Positions 1 through 9,228 are shown, counted from the stretch's first letter. The stretch is 51,261 nt of DNA from an uncultured Collinsella sp. (GCA_959601045.1 CAUGNZ010000013.1:1-51261), one strand, 5' to 3'. The notes: generated by a model not told the origin, from the sequence alone. Numbers and translations: made by a program.

Positions 1-53
1 GCGGTCGGCGGGGCCATTGTGGCTCTTGACAGCGGATTGGGTCATATGAGCGA

Positions 54-152
54 AAACCCGCCAGAGCGAGCAAGGTGCCTTGAAACGAGGCGGCATTGAC
101 CTTTTGGTCATGCCGCCGAAGTTGAAAGGCAGATTGCCGCTCTGGCGGGTTT
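54..152. repeat. Rod-like inverted repeat, possible structured RNA or terminator
   Basis: Bases 54-68 (AAACCCGCCAGAGCG) are perfectly complementary to 138-152. Inside lie further paired blocks (GCCTT with AAGGC) and a central GC-rich hairpin around 98-118 closed by GGCGGCAT and TGCCGCC. The whole folds as a rod of about 100 nt. It lies downstream of tyrS on the minus strand. There is no long U tract, so it is not a classical terminator. Bases 1-53 show nothing recognisable. Confidence 0.5.
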
Positions 153-165
153 GCAGCGTCAACCG

Positions 166-193
166 GTTACGCGGTTTGGTAAAACCGCGTAAC
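166..193 (-). terminator. Perfect hairpin at the end of tyrS
   Basis: Perfect 12-bp arms (166-177 with 182-193) around a 4-base loop; the last base overlaps the tyrS stop codon. It is placed as a transcription or processing signal for tyrS, but no T-run follows on the minus strand, so termination may need the larger rod hairpin downstream. Confidence 0.45.
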
Positions 194-1404
194 TAAACCA
201 ACTTAAAGCCCTTGCGCTTGCCCACGGAGAGGGTGTCGCCCAGTTTGAGGGCGCTCGGATCGATGTTGTAGCTCTTGGGAGCCACAGCCTTGCCGTTGAT
301 CTTGACGCCGCCGCCGTCGATGTCGCGGCGGGCCTGACCGGCGCTGGCCGAAAGGCCCAGGTCCTTGAGCAGGCCGGCGAGGTAAATCTGACCCTCGTCG
401 TTGACGGTCAGCTCAACGTGCTTCTCGGGGAAGTCGGCAAGCTGGCCCTCCTTGAACACGCGGTCGAACTCGGCCTGTGCCTCGTCGCCGGCGCCGGCGC
501 CGTGGTAGGTGTCGCACAGGTCGCGGCCCAGTGCGCGCTTGAGCTCATAGGGGTCGGCGGAGCCATCGGCCAGGGCGGCATCGATCTTGTCGACCTCGGC
601 CGGGGCGAGCGAGCTGGCCAGACGATAGTACTTGCCGATCATCTCGTCGGGGATGGACATGGTCTTGCCGAACATATCCTTGGGAGCGTCGGTCAGGCCG
701 ATGTAGTTGCCATAGGACTTGGACATCTTGCGCACGCCGTCGGTGCCCTCGAGCAGCGGCATGGTAAGCGCGATCTGCGGCTCCATGCCCATCTTCTCCA
801 TGAGCTCGCGGCCGGCGAGCAGGTTGAAGAGCTGGTCGGTGCCGCCCATCTCGACGTCGGCCTTGATCTGAACGGAGTCGAAGGCCTGCATCACGGGGTA
901 CAGAAACTCGTGCAGGGCAATCGGCGTCTGGGACTGGTAGCGCTTGGTAAAGTCGTCGCGCTCAAGGATGCGGGCGACGGTGAACTTGGAGCACACCTGC
1001 AGCAGGCCGGCCAGGTCCATCGAAAGGATCCAGTCGCCGTTGTGCACGATGGTGGTCTTCTCGGGGTCCAGGATCTTCATGGCCTGGCTCACGTAGGTCT
1101 CGGCGTTGGCCTCGATCTGCTCCTGCGAAAGCTGCGGGCGGGTGGAGTTCTTGCCCGAGGGGTCGCCGATCAGCGCAGTGCCGTTGCCGATGATAAGGGT
1201 GACGTTGTGGCCCAGGTCCTGGAACTGACGCATCTTGCGCAGGGGCACGGCATGGCCCAGGTGCAGGTCGGGGCTGGTGGGATCGACGCCGAGCTTGATG
1301 TTGAGGGGCTCGCCCTTCTCAAGCTTCTTGCGAAGGTCGGCCTCGGGGACGATCTGCGCTGCACCCGAGGTGATGATACGCATTTGCTCGTCAACAGACA
1401 GCAT
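193..1404 (-). CDS. tyrS: Tyrosyl-tRNA synthetase (TyrZ-like, KMSKS type)
   Basis: 403 residues. Charges tRNA-Tyr with tyrosine in the cytoplasm. The class I signature HLGH is at residues 48-51, and the second signature is a full KMSKS near residues 226-230, followed by SYGN. That KMSKS form marks the TyrZ-type subgroup rather than the E. coli TyrS (KFGKT) type. A C-terminal S4-like RNA-binding domain occupies about the last 65 residues. The start is set by AAAGGAGG six bases upstream of the ATG. It lies 97 bp downstream of the U32 gene on the same strand and may be co-transcribed with it. No T-box leader was seen in the 97-bp gap. Length and motifs are complete. Confidence 0.97.
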   Translation of the reverse strand: MLSVDEQMRIITSGAAQIVPEADLRKKLEKGEPLNIKLGVDPTSPDLHLGHAVPLRKMRQFQDLGHNVTLIIGNGTALIGDPSGKNSTRPQLSQEQIEANAETYVSQAMKILDPEKTTIVHNGDWILSMDLAGLLQVCSKFTVARILERDDFTKRYQSQTPIALHEFLYPVMQAFDSVQIKADVEMGGTDQLFNLLAGRELMEKMGMEPQIALTMPLLEGTDGVRKMSKSYGNYIGLTDAPKDMFGKTMSIPDEMIGKYYRLASSLAPAEVDKIDAALADGSADPYELKRALGRDLCDTYHGAGAGDEAQAEFDRVFKEGQLADFPEKHVELTVNDEGQIYLAGLLKDLGLSASAGQARRDIDGGGVKINGKAVAPKSYNIDPSALKLGDTLSVGKRKGFKLV

Positions 1405-1501
1405 TGGGTATCCTCCTTTTGCTATAGCACCCTCACCGGATACGGCGGTGCTGGAAGTTCATAAACCCACTAATAATAACCAAAACAGCGCGACGCGGCA
1501 C

Positions 1502-3478
1502 CTACGACAGGAAAATCCTCGTCCTGCCGCACGCGTCGATAACGACCGGCAAACGCGTGCCGTCACGTTCGACCAAAAAGCGCGCCTGCTGACGGCGCGA
1601 GCAGTCACGGCAACGGACCTGCCCCGTTGCATCCGTGGCGCAGGCGCCCTCGGCAGTCAGCAAGCAGTGCTCGCACACCATGAGCTCGGGACGGTCGGCA
1701 TCGACAGGCCCCAAGACACCGGGGCAAGCGGCAAGCTCGGCAACACGCTCCGCATCATTGCCGAGCAACTCGGCCGACAAGCACACCCGCCCCGCACCGA
1801 GTCCGCGCAGCCAGGTAAGCGTGGCCCGATTGGCACAGAACACCGGCGCCGCCACGTCAAACGTTGTGCCCAGCTCGCGGGCCATCGCCACTTGTCCCAG
1901 ATTGCGGCAGACGACGCGCCCGGCACGCTGCATAAGCGCCCGAGTCCGCTCGGCGTCGCCCGCGCGGCACACTTCGTCGAGCACCACCGTTGTATCGGAC
2001 AGATCTCGCTCATCGCGCGGACCCACATCCATCAGCTCCCAGGCAAAGACCATACGAGCAAAATCCTCGCGCTTTACCGGCCCCGCCGACCCCGCCAACT
2101 CCGTCGACGCGCCGCCATCCACCGCAGCGTCCTCAAAGGGCAGCACCTCAACGGCACGCGCAACGGGCGCAATCGCATCCGCCTCGGCCCGCATGCGCTC
2201 CAACACCGCCGTCGTCTGATCCAACACGCCGGCGCTGCGAATCAGATAGACCTCGCAGCCCGCGTCCACCTTACGCTTGCAATGCACGACGACGCGCTTC
2301 CCCGCTGCGGCATCCACCGGGCAGGGCACCTGCGGCCAGCGCTTGGGCACATCGGGACGCGCGTCGACACCCGGATAGAACCGAATCTCGAGCGTGTCAC
2401 CCGCCGCCACGGCGGCATCGAGCTCAACGGTCACCTCTTCGTGGCCCACAGCGACCAAGCGCCCCACGCGCACGCCCTGGTTGATCGCGCGCTCAAAGCT
2501 CATGAGCTCGGCACCCGAACGACCCCGCAGGTAAGCATCGGTAAACCCACGGTTAAACGACCTTCCCAGCTCGCGTTCAAGCTCTTCCACGGCACCGGAG
2601 TCCCACGCGCCGTCGCACAGCATATCGAGTGCCCGACGCCACACCCTCACCACGTTGAATACGTAATCGGGATTCTTCATGCGTCCCTCGATCTTGAGCG
2701 ATGCCACGCCGGCGGCAACAAGCTCGGGCAGGTGCGCGATACCCAGATAGTCACGCGGACAAAGCAGGCGGTCTCCCTCGACGGCAACAACACTCTGCCC
2801 CGCCTCGTCCACTAGGTCGTACGCCAGACGGCACGGCTGCGTGCAGTCGCCGCGCATCGCCGAGCGCCCACGCCGCAGGGCCGAGAACTCGCACGCCCCC
2901 GAATAGCCGATGCAAATCGCACCGTGGCAGAATACCTCGATGGGCACGCCCGTGGCACAGAGCGCCGCAATCTCGTCGACCGTCAGCTCGCGTGCCGTCG
3001 TCACGCGCTCGACCCCCAGTTCATCGGCGGCAAGCCGCACGGCACCCTCGCTATGAGCGCCCGCCTGCGTGGACAGGTGAATCTCGACCCCGGGAATCGC
3101 CGCGCGCAGCGCGCAGGCCAACCCGGCATCGGCGACAATCAGAGCATCGGCGCCCAGCTCCAGTGCATGAGCTCCCAACGCCACCGCGTCGGACAACTCA
3201 TCGTCAAACACGAACACGTTGAGCGTTACGTACACATGCACGCCATGGGCATGCGCCACGGCGCAGCCGCGCGCAAACTCGTTATCCGTAAAGCCATGGG
3301 CGCTCACACGGGCGTTAAAGCCGCCCAACCCCGCATAGATGGCATCGGCACCCGCGGCGATAGCCGCAAGCATCTGGTCGAGTCCGCCCGCCGGCGCCAG
3401 CAGCTCGGGCAGCGCCGCACTGACAACATCCAATCCAGTCTCGTATTGTCCGCTCGGCCCCATCGTCCGAATCGCCAT
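1502..3478 (-). CDS. U32-family protein, RlhA-like (probable 23S rRNA or tRNA hydroxylation)
   Basis: 658 residues from the ATG at 3478, chosen because AAGGAG lies six bases upstream; an ATG 27 bases further out lacks a good site. The U32 signature is at residues 181-199 (EVFCHGAIC then SGACEFS). Cysteines 189, 196, 212 and 216 match the spacing of the Fe-S ligands in U32 proteins. The family was named collagenase-like peptidase, but its characterised bacterial members RlhA, TrhP and UbiU/V do prephenate-dependent or O2-independent hydroxylations. The length and the C-terminal extension, which carries another CxxC cluster near the end, fit RlhA best. A second, longer paralogue is at 47.7 kb. 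The exact substrate is inferred. Confidence 0.85.
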   Translation of the reverse strand: MAIRTMGPSGQYETGLDVVSAALPELLAPAGGLDQMLAAIAAGADAIYAGLGGFNARVSAHGFTDNEFARGCAVAHAHGVHVYVTLNVFVFDDELSDAVALGAHALELGADALIVADAGLACALRAAIPGVEIHLSTQAGAHSEGAVRLAADELGVERVTTARELTVDEIAALCATGVPIEVFCHGAICIGYSGACEFSALRRGRSAMRGDCTQPCRLAYDLVDEAGQSVVAVEGDRLLCPRDYLGIAHLPELVAAGVASLKIEGRMKNPDYVFNVVRVWRRALDMLCDGAWDSGAVEELERELGRSFNRGFTDAYLRGRSGAELMSFERAINQGVRVGRLVAVGHEEVTVELDAAVAAGDTLEIRFYPGVDARPDVPKRWPQVPCPVDAAAGKRVVVHCKRKVDAGCEVYLIRSAGVLDQTTAVLERMRAEADAIAPVARAVEVLPFEDAAVDGGASTELAGSAGPVKREDFARMVFAWELMDVGPRDERDLSDTTVVLDEVCRAGDAERTRALMQRAGRVVCRNLGQVAMARELGTTFDVAAPVFCANRATLTWLRGLGAGRVCLSAELLGNDAERVAELAACPGVLGPVDADRPELMVCEHCLLTAEGACATDATGQVRCRDCSRRQQARFLVERDGTRLPVVIDACGRTRIFLS

Positions 3479-3640
3479 CGACAAACTCCTTACCAAGGTA
3501 TGCATTCACTCTGAAAAATGCCGTCTTCCAGCATACACGAGGCCTCGCGCGCCCCGTTTGGTTTATCGTGTAATAACTTATGTCCATCCTGCCCCGACGG
3601 CACATCCACCGTCTGGCACGACATACCTGGAGGTCAATAT

Positions 3641-5857
3641 ATGGGTCCTCGCCAACGACAGGGACACAGCCGTTCAAAGACGCACGCCCTGCCCATAATC
3701 CTGCTCTCGTTTTTGGGCTTTCTGCTGATTGCGGGCGTGGCGTTTGGCATCGGCATGGTCGGTAACGTCAACCGCTGGCTGTCCGATCTGCCCGACTACA
3801 CCGACGCCAACGCGTATCTGGTGAGCGAGCCCACCGAGATCGTCGACTGTAACGGCAACAAGATCGCGAGCTTCTACACGCAAAACCGCAAGTCCATCAC
3901 CAAGGACGAGGTCTCCCCCTACGTGCTGCAGGGCACCGTTGACGTCGAGGACGAGCGCTTCTACGAGCACGGCGGTATCGACCTGTGGGGTATCGCGCGT
4001 GCTGCGGTGGCAACCCTCGGCGGCGGGCACGAAGGCGCCTCGACGATCACCCAGCAGCTTGTGCGCAACACCATCCTGCAGGAGGAGCAATTCGACTCGA
4101 CCATTGAGCGTAAGGTGCGCGAGGCCTACATCGCCATCAAGATGGAGGACATGTACTCCAAAGACGAGATCCTCATGATGTACCTCAACACCATCTATTA
4201 CGGCCACGGCGCCTACGGCATCGAGGCCGCAGCCGAGACCTATCTGTCCAAGAGCGCCGCCGACCTCACCCTGAGCGAGGCCGCGCTACTCATCGGCCTT
4301 CCCAACTCGCCTTCGCAGTACGACCCCACGGTCAATCCCGATCTGGCACTGTCTCGCCGCAACAAGGTTCTCGACAACATGCTGCGCCTGGGCCACATCA
4401 CCCAGGAGGAGCACGATGCCGCACAGGCCGAGCCCATCACCCTCAATGTGACCGAAATCTCGGGCAGCGGCGTCGACGTATACTCGCAGCCCTACTTTGT
4501 CTCCTACGTCAAGCAGCTGCTGGAGCAGGAGTTCTCGACCGACGTGCTCTTTAAGGGCGGCCTGACCGTCAAGACCACCATCGACCCCACGATGCAGCAG
4601 GTGGCAGAGAATGCCGTCCGCGAGCAGCTCGACACGCTCTCGCTTGACGGCCTGGACATGGGCATGGTCGTCGTCGACCCCAAGACCGGCTACATCAAGT
4701 GCATGGTGGGCGGCTACGACTACAACGCCGACGAGAACCACGTAAACCATGCCACGGCCAAGCGTCCCGTCGGCTCCACCTTTAAGGCCTTTACGCTGGC
4801 AACTGCCATCCAAAACGGCATGAACCCCAACGTCACCCTCAACTGCAACTCGCCGCTCAAGGCCAAGGGCACCACGACCGAGGTCCAAAATTACGCCAAC
4901 CAGAGCTACGGCAACATCACGCTTAAGCAGGCGACGGCATACTCCTCCAACACCGGCTACATCCAGGTGGCGGAAGCCGTCGGCAACAGCAAGATCATCT
5001 CGCTCGTCAAAAAGCTCGGCATCGACCCCGCCAAGGACAACATCGAGGACGTTCCCGTCATGACGCTCGGCACCGGCTCGATCTCGCCACTCGAGATGGC
5101 CGCCGCCTACGCGACGTTTGCCAACGGCGGCTACTATCGCCAGCCGATCGCCATCACCGAGATTGATTCTCGTACCGGTTCGGTGCTGTACCAGCACACC
5201 GACAATCCCTCACAGGTGCTTACCGAGGGCGAGGCCGCCGCGGTCACCGATGTTCTGTCCGGCGTCATGAAGGGCAGCGGTACGGGTGCTGCCGGCGCCC
5301 TGAGTGTCAACCAGCCCTATGCCGGCAAGACGGGCACCACCGACAACACCACCAACCTTTGGTTCTGCGGCTATACCCCGCAGCTGGCGTGCGCCCTGTG
5401 GACCGGCTATTCCGCGGGCGAGATCCCCATCCAAAAGTACGGCACGGACCTGCTGGGCGACAGCACCAACCTGCCTGTCTTTAAGCGGTTTATGAACACC
5501 GTTCTGACCGGTACCGAGCGCGAGGAGTTTGCGACCGGAACGGCGCCCACCTACAAGAACAACAGCGTCTGGAAGTTCTACGGCACCAACAACACCAAGA
5601 AGTCGGAGAACGACGACAAGGACGAGGACGAAGAGGAAGAGGAAACCACCACAACAACTACCACGACGACCACGACCACCGAGACCACGGGCGGCGACAC
5701 CACCGGCGGCACCGGTACGACCGGTGGCTCGACGGGCGGCTCCACTGGTGGCTCGACGGGCGGCTCCACTGGTGGCTCGACCGGCGGCGATGGCGGCACG
5801 CCTACGCCTACGCCCACTCCCGACCCCTCGCCCACGCCTGACGATACGGTCGGCTAA
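3641..5857 (+). CDS. Class A penicillin-binding protein (transglycosylase/transpeptidase)
   Basis: 738 residues from the ATG at 3641, which has GGAGG seven bases upstream. Polymerises glycan strands and crosslinks peptidoglycan outside the membrane. A single membrane anchor is at residues 16-41. The GT51 domain carries the catalytic motif EDERFYEHGG at 103-112 and GASTITQQL at 132-140. The transpeptidase domain has STFK (nucleophile S379), SSN (435-437) and KTG (563-565). The tail from about residue 655 is acidic, then poly-Thr, then (STGG)n repeats, then a Pro-Thr stretch. It is low complexity and probably spans or contacts the wall; it is encoded by near-identical 24-bp DNA repeats. The gene is divergent from the U32 gene and followed by a strong terminator. 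Confidence 0.95.
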   Translation: MGPRQRQGHSRSKTHALPIILLSFLGFLLIAGVAFGIGMVGNVNRWLSDLPDYTDANAYLVSEPTEIVDCNGNKIASFYTQNRKSITKDEVSPYVLQGTVDVEDERFYEHGGIDLWGIARAAVATLGGGHEGASTITQQLVRNTILQEEQFDSTIERKVREAYIAIKMEDMYSKDEILMMYLNTIYYGHGAYGIEAAAETYLSKSAADLTLSEAALLIGLPNSPSQYDPTVNPDLALSRRNKVLDNMLRLGHITQEEHDAAQAEPITLNVTEISGSGVDVYSQPYFVSYVKQLLEQEFSTDVLFKGGLTVKTTIDPTMQQVAENAVREQLDTLSLDGLDMGMVVVDPKTGYIKCMVGGYDYNADENHVNHATAKRPVGSTFKAFTLATAIQNGMNPNVTLNCNSPLKAKGTTTEVQNYANQSYGNITLKQATAYSSNTGYIQVAEAVGNSKIISLVKKLGIDPAKDNIEDVPVMTLGTGSISPLEMAAAYATFANGGYYRQPIAITEIDSRTGSVLYQHTDNPSQVLTEGEAAAVTDVLSGVMKGSGTGAAGALSVNQPYAGKTGTTDNTTNLWFCGYTPQLACALWTGYSAGEIPIQKYGTDLLGDSTNLPVFKRFMNTVLTGTEREEFATGTAPTYKNNSVWKFYGTNNTKKSENDDKDEDEEEEETTTTTTTTTTTTETTGGDTTGGTGTTGGSTGGSTGGSTGGSTGGSTGGDGGTPTPTPTPDPSPTPDDTVG

Positions 5858-5879
5858 GAAGTACGCGACTAAAGCCAAC

Positions 5880-5918
5880 AAGGCCCCGAGCAGCTTATTG
5901 AACTGCTCGGGGCCTTTT
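5880..5918 (+). terminator. Rho-independent terminator after the PBP gene
   Basis: AAGGCCCCGAGCAG pairs with CTGCTCGGGGCCTT around an 8-base loop and is followed by TTTT. It lies 23 bp after the stop codon. It may also serve the convergent argR transcript. Confidence 0.9.
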
Positions 5919-6041
5919 AGTTTGAAGCGACCTGGTGGGCGGTCTTTATACCGGCAAACAAAAAGGGGTACCGACCAACGTCGATGCCCCTTACAAGCCA
6001 CTATGTCAGCGCACGCAATGCCGAGCGCGCGGCCCGCACAC

Positions 6042-6479
6042 CTACTTGCGAGAATTGCTCAGCTTATTGATCAGCGCCTCGAGGCGCTCGCCGTCCTCGG
6101 CCGTCTGGGCAATAACCAAAATCGTATCGTTGCCGGCAAGCGAGCCAAGCACATCGGGCAACTCTGCCGCATCAACGGCGGCGGCGATGCCGGAAGCCGT
6201 GCCAGGCTGAGCCTTGATCATAACCAGATTATCGGTACGCAGAACGCCCGTTACGAGCTCGGAAACCATACGCTGCAGGTGCAGGTCCTCTGCCAGAACA
6301 TAGATGCCCTCAGGGAGCTTACGCAGCCCCATATCGGCAATATCGCGAGAGACAGTCGCCTGCGTGCAATCAAAGCCCATAGCACGGAGCTCATCGACCA
6401 GCACGCGCTGCGTGCGGACATCCTTATTGCGCACAATATCTCTAATGGCATCCTGGCGCCCATTGCGTTTTTTAGCCAT
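6042..6479 (-). CDS. argR: Arginine repressor ArgR
   Basis: 145 residues from the ATG at 6479, preceded by GGAGAGAGGG. This start removes 11 non-conserved residues of the longer frame. The N-terminal winged helix contains the ATVSRDI recognition segment. The C-terminal oligomerisation and arginine-binding domain has GTASGIAAAVDAAELPDVLGS and AGNDTILVI, matching the family's GTA and GNDT motifs. Length is near the usual 150. It controls arginine biosynthesis and catabolism genes elsewhere; no arg genes adjoin it here. It is convergent with the PBP gene. Confidence 0.95.
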   Translation of the reverse strand: MAKKRNGRQDAIRDIVRNKDVRTQRVLVDELRAMGFDCTQATVSRDIADMGLRKLPEGIYVLAEDLHLQRMVSELVTGVLRTDNLVMIKAQPGTASGIAAAVDAAELPDVLGSLAGNDTILVIAQTAEDGERLEALINKLSNSRK

Positions 6480-6572
6480 ACAAACCCTCTCTCCAAAAGA
6501 TGGCGGAGACAATCAATCAGTGATTGAATAGTTTAACGCTATTTGAAGGCTTTTGTGTATAAGAACGCATTT

Positions 6573-6600
6573 CGAAACAATTCTATGCAAGTTTGTTTCG
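6573..6600. repeat. Short perfect inverted repeat between argR and the glycosyltransferase
   Basis: CGAAACAA (6573-6580) and TTGTTTCG (6593-6600) are perfect 8-bp arms around 12 bases. It lies upstream of argR (minus strand) and just past the glycosyltransferase stop, so it could be an operator of argR. No function is demonstrated. Confidence 0.35.
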
Positions 6601-6611
6601 TAATGAGCCGT

Positions 6612-7661
6612 TTAGGCGGTTTTTGCGCCCGTCCGGTTAAGAAAAGCTGCCAGATGCGTACACATCACGCAGCGCGCGGGCTTGGCGCTGGCGATCGGCC
6701 CAAACAACAGACCGAGTCCCCGATGGTTATCCTTGAGCGCGGCGACCATCTGACGGGTTCGAGGCGCCTCGAGCATATCACGCATGCGGGCGGAACGCTC
6801 GATTGACGACACTCCATGCGGGCTCAGACACAAATTCTCGATGCAGGCGACCAGTCCGGCAAAGTAGAACTTTTGGCTTGCCAGCTTGAGCCGACCACCG
6901 CTATCTGCTTCCGAGAGTGAGTCCGCAAGCTCGTCGAGCGCCCGGGCGTCATCGGATACCTTGGCATACATGGTGGGATCAAAGGCATCTGTAAGCTTAG
7001 GCGCCGCCGCGTGGAAACAAGCGTCGCCGCATCCGGAGACGCGCTGTGCCTGCGAGAGCGCGCACGCCATAAACCCAACCGTGCGAAACGTCTTATCGCA
7101 CAAAAGACATGCCTCAAACAGTGGACGGCTGTACATCACGCCAGAGACTTGAGCAACCAAGCCGCCTAAAATCAACTGGGGCAGCCCAGTCACCATAGAA
7201 GACTCGTCTTCTATGGCAATAGAGGCAGCATCCAAGACGCGCGAATGACGCTCGCGATGCGCATCGTATCGATCGAGCGACACCGAGGGGAGCACAATGT
7301 CTGCCGCAGTATCGCACGCGATATCGACCATCTTGGAAAGGGCCTGCGGAGCAAACCACTCATCGGCGTTCATGGCGATGATTTGAGAGCCGCGCGAGGC
7401 ATCAAAACCGGCACGAAGACAAGCGCCGCGCTTCGCGTCCTCGACGTCAATCAAATCAATATGGATGTCCCTGTCGGCAGCAACTTGAAGCGAATGGCGC
7501 ACACCGGGCACAGCATCGCGGCAGACAACGACAATCTGCAAATCATAGAGGTCTTGGTTCTGGATACTCTCGAGCGCACGCATCGCATAGCTGGGCGAAC
7601 CTTCTACCACAAGGATCACCGAAAGTCGCGGATGCGAACAACGTCGAACCAAGTTTTCCAT
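6612..7661 (-). CDS. Family 2 (GT-A fold) glycosyltransferase
   Basis: 349 residues. The N-terminus reads LSVILVVEGSPSYAMRALESI, then QNQDLYDLQIVVV, the standard GT2 nucleotide-sugar fold. The position of the usual DxD/DDW motif holds N98-A99-D100-E101-W102, so the first aspartate is replaced by asparagine. The C-terminal half is not recognised and has a CxxC near the end. There is no clear membrane segment, so it is probably cytosolic. The start is uncertain: AGAGG touches the ATG at 7661, while a TTG at 7652 is better spaced. It lies downstream of truA on the same strand with a 150-bp gap. Acceptor and sugar are unknown. Confidence 0.8.
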   Translation of the reverse strand: MENLVRRCSHPRLSVILVVEGSPSYAMRALESIQNQDLYDLQIVVVCRDAVPGVRHSLQVAADRDIHIDLIDVEDAKRGACLRAGFDASRGSQIIAMNADEWFAPQALSKMVDIACDTAADIVLPSVSLDRYDAHRERHSRVLDAASIAIEDESSMVTGLPQLILGGLVAQVSGVMYSRPLFEACLLCDKTFRTVGFMACALSQAQRVSGCGDACFHAAAPKLTDAFDPTMYAKVSDDARALDELADSLSEADSGGRLKLASQKFYFAGLVACIENLCLSPHGVSSIERSARMRDMLEAPRTRQMVAALKDNHRGLGLLFGPIASAKPARCVMCTHLAAFLNRTGAKTA

Positions 7662-7813
7662 CCTCTCGATAGCACCAAATCAAACTGTCGTTCATGGTAC
7701 ACCCGAGCTATAAAAGCAACGAGCCGCCTAACATGTTGCACGCCAAGAACAGATGTTGCACACGCGCAGCTCACACATAGTATGTGCAAGGCACAGACGC
7801 GCCGAGCACTCCC

Positions 7814-8638
7814 CTAGTCGAGAACGACAAGCTCGTCGGGGCCGTAATCCACACCCATAAACGTAAGGCCGCAGGCAGGCGCCGTGGGACCCGCAGCGGT
7901 TCGGTCACGGGCGTCAATAACCTCGCGCATCCACTGGGGATCGCGACGATGCATGCCAATCTCCACGAGCGTTCCTACAATGGTACGCACCATCGAGTGC
8001 AAAAACGCATTGCCCTCGATAGTGAAGGTCAGGATATCCTCGCCAAAAGCGACCTCGTGGCCAAACTCCGCACGCATCACGCAGCGGTGCGTGGGCTTGC
8101 CCACAGCAGAGGCAACCTTGCAAAAGCTCTTAAAGTCCTGCTCGCCCAAAAGCGCAGGGCAGGCGGCCGCCATCGCATCGACGTCGAGGGGATAGCGATG
8201 CCACCACACCGCACCGCGCGAGAGCACGGGGCGCGCATCGCGATCGGCAATACGGTACGTATACGTACGGGACCGCGCGTCAAAGCGGGCAGAAAAGCCC
8301 CTACGGGCCTTGTAGACCTCGTTTATGGCGATATCTTTGGGCAGGAGGGCATCCATAGCCCTCAGCCACCTACGGCGCGTCAGAGCAAGCTCAGCGTCCG
8401 TTACGGGCACGCTAATGTACTGGGCCACCGCATGCACGCCGGCATCGGTACGACCCGCACACGTCAGATCGATCGGGCGGCGCAGCAGCGTCTCGATAGC
8501 GCGGCGCAACTCGCCCGCAACGGTCGTCTGGCCCGGCTGCTCGGCAAATCCGCTATAGGACGAGCCATCATAGGCAACACAGAATACAAGCGTGGCATCG
8601 AGCTCAGGAATCGAATTGAAATCAGACGGCGCGGTCAT
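7814..8638 (-). CDS. truA: tRNA pseudouridine(38-40) synthase TruA
   Basis: 274 residues from the ATG at 8638, which has GGGAG five bases upstream; the five residues before it are dropped. Converts U38-U40 in the anticodon arm of tRNAs to pseudouridine. The catalytic motif GRTDAGVHA is intact. The N-terminal VAYDGSSYSGFAEQPGQTTV is a typical TruA opening. It follows rplQ, a placement seen in many bacteria, but a terminator separates the two, so it needs its own promoter or readthrough. Confidence 0.95.
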   Translation of the reverse strand: MTAPSDFNSIPELDATLVFCVAYDGSSYSGFAEQPGQTTVAGELRRAIETLLRRPIDLTCAGRTDAGVHAVAQYISVPVTDAELALTRRRWLRAMDALLPKDIAINEVYKARRGFSARFDARSRTYTYRIADRDARPVLSRGAVWWHRYPLDVDAMAAACPALLGEQDFKSFCKVASAVGKPTHRCVMRAEFGHEVAFGEDILTFTIEGNAFLHSMVRTIVGTLVEIGMHRRDPQWMREVIDARDRTAAGPTAPACGLTFMGVDYGPDELVVLD

Positions 8639-8673
8639 GGGCGCTCCCAACAAACAATCAACGGTATCGCGAC

Positions 8674-8704
8674 AAAAAAAGAGGGGTACGCGAACGTACC
8701 CCTC
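8674..8704 (-). terminator. Rho-independent terminator of the ribosomal protein operon
   Basis: On the minus strand, GAGGGGTACG and CGTACCCCTC form a perfect 10-bp stem with a four-base loop, followed by seven Ts. It lies 26 bp past the rplQ stop. Confidence 0.93.
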
Positions 8705-8730
8705 GAATATAGCCTATGCAGACGGATTGT

Positions 8731-9198
8731 CTACTCAGCGGTCTCCTCAGCAGGAGCCTCCTCGACGGCCTCGACCTTCTTGGGAGCAGCGGCCTTCTTG
8801 GGGGCCGGAGCAGCCTTCTTGGCCTTAGGCGTGCAAGGCTCGGTGACGAGCTCCATGATAACGATAGGAGCGTTGTCGCCCTTACGGTTGCCGAGCTTCA
8901 TGATGCGGGTATAACCGCCGTTGCGGTCCTGCCACATGCCCTGGGCAGCCTTGTCGAAGATCTCGGCAACGAGCTGCTTATCGCCGAGCTTGGCGATAGC
9001 CAGACGACGAGAGTGCAGGTCGCCCTTCTTGGCCCAAGTGATGATCGGATCGACGACCGAACGCAGCGCCTTAGCGCGGGTCTCGGTGGTCTTGATGCGG
9101 TCGTTCTCGAAGAGGGCCTTAGCAAGGCTCTTCTTCATGGCCTTGGTGTGGCTCGCATCGGTGCCGAGCTTCAGGCCCTTCTTAACGTTGTGACGCAT
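8731..9198 (-). CDS. rplQ: 50S ribosomal protein L17
   Basis: 155 residues. The opening MRHNVKKGLKLGTDASHTKAM and the central IITWAKKGDLHSRR are diagnostic of L17. The core ends near residue 118. It is followed by a roughly 35-residue tail rich in Ala, Lys, Pro and Glu, longer than in E. coli L17 (127 residues). Similar low-complexity tails occur in actinobacterial ribosomal proteins. Last gene of the cluster, 30 bp after rpoA. Confidence 0.97.
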   Translation of the reverse strand: MRHNVKKGLKLGTDASHTKAMKKSLAKALFENDRIKTTETRAKALRSVVDPIITWAKKGDLHSRRLAIAKLGDKQLVAEIFDKAAQGMWQDRNGGYTRIMKLGNRKGDNAPIVIMELVTEPCTPKAKKAAPAPKKAAAPKKVEAVEEAPAEETAE

Positions 9199-9228
9199 GG
9201 TCTAGTTTCTCCTCAAATATGCGAAGCA

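Noticed and set aside
54..152. SRP RNA or 6S RNA
   Set aside because: No GGTCAGG/GGAAGCAGC-type SRP loop and no 6S-like open central bubble.
1405..1501. T-box riboswitch before tyrS
   Set aside because: The gap is too short and lacks the T-box core sequence; only a weak hairpin and a ribosome site are visible.
1502..3478. Collagenase-like protease
   Set aside because: The old U32 peptidase label is not supported by catalytic protease residues; the cysteine pattern fits Fe-S hydroxylation enzymes.
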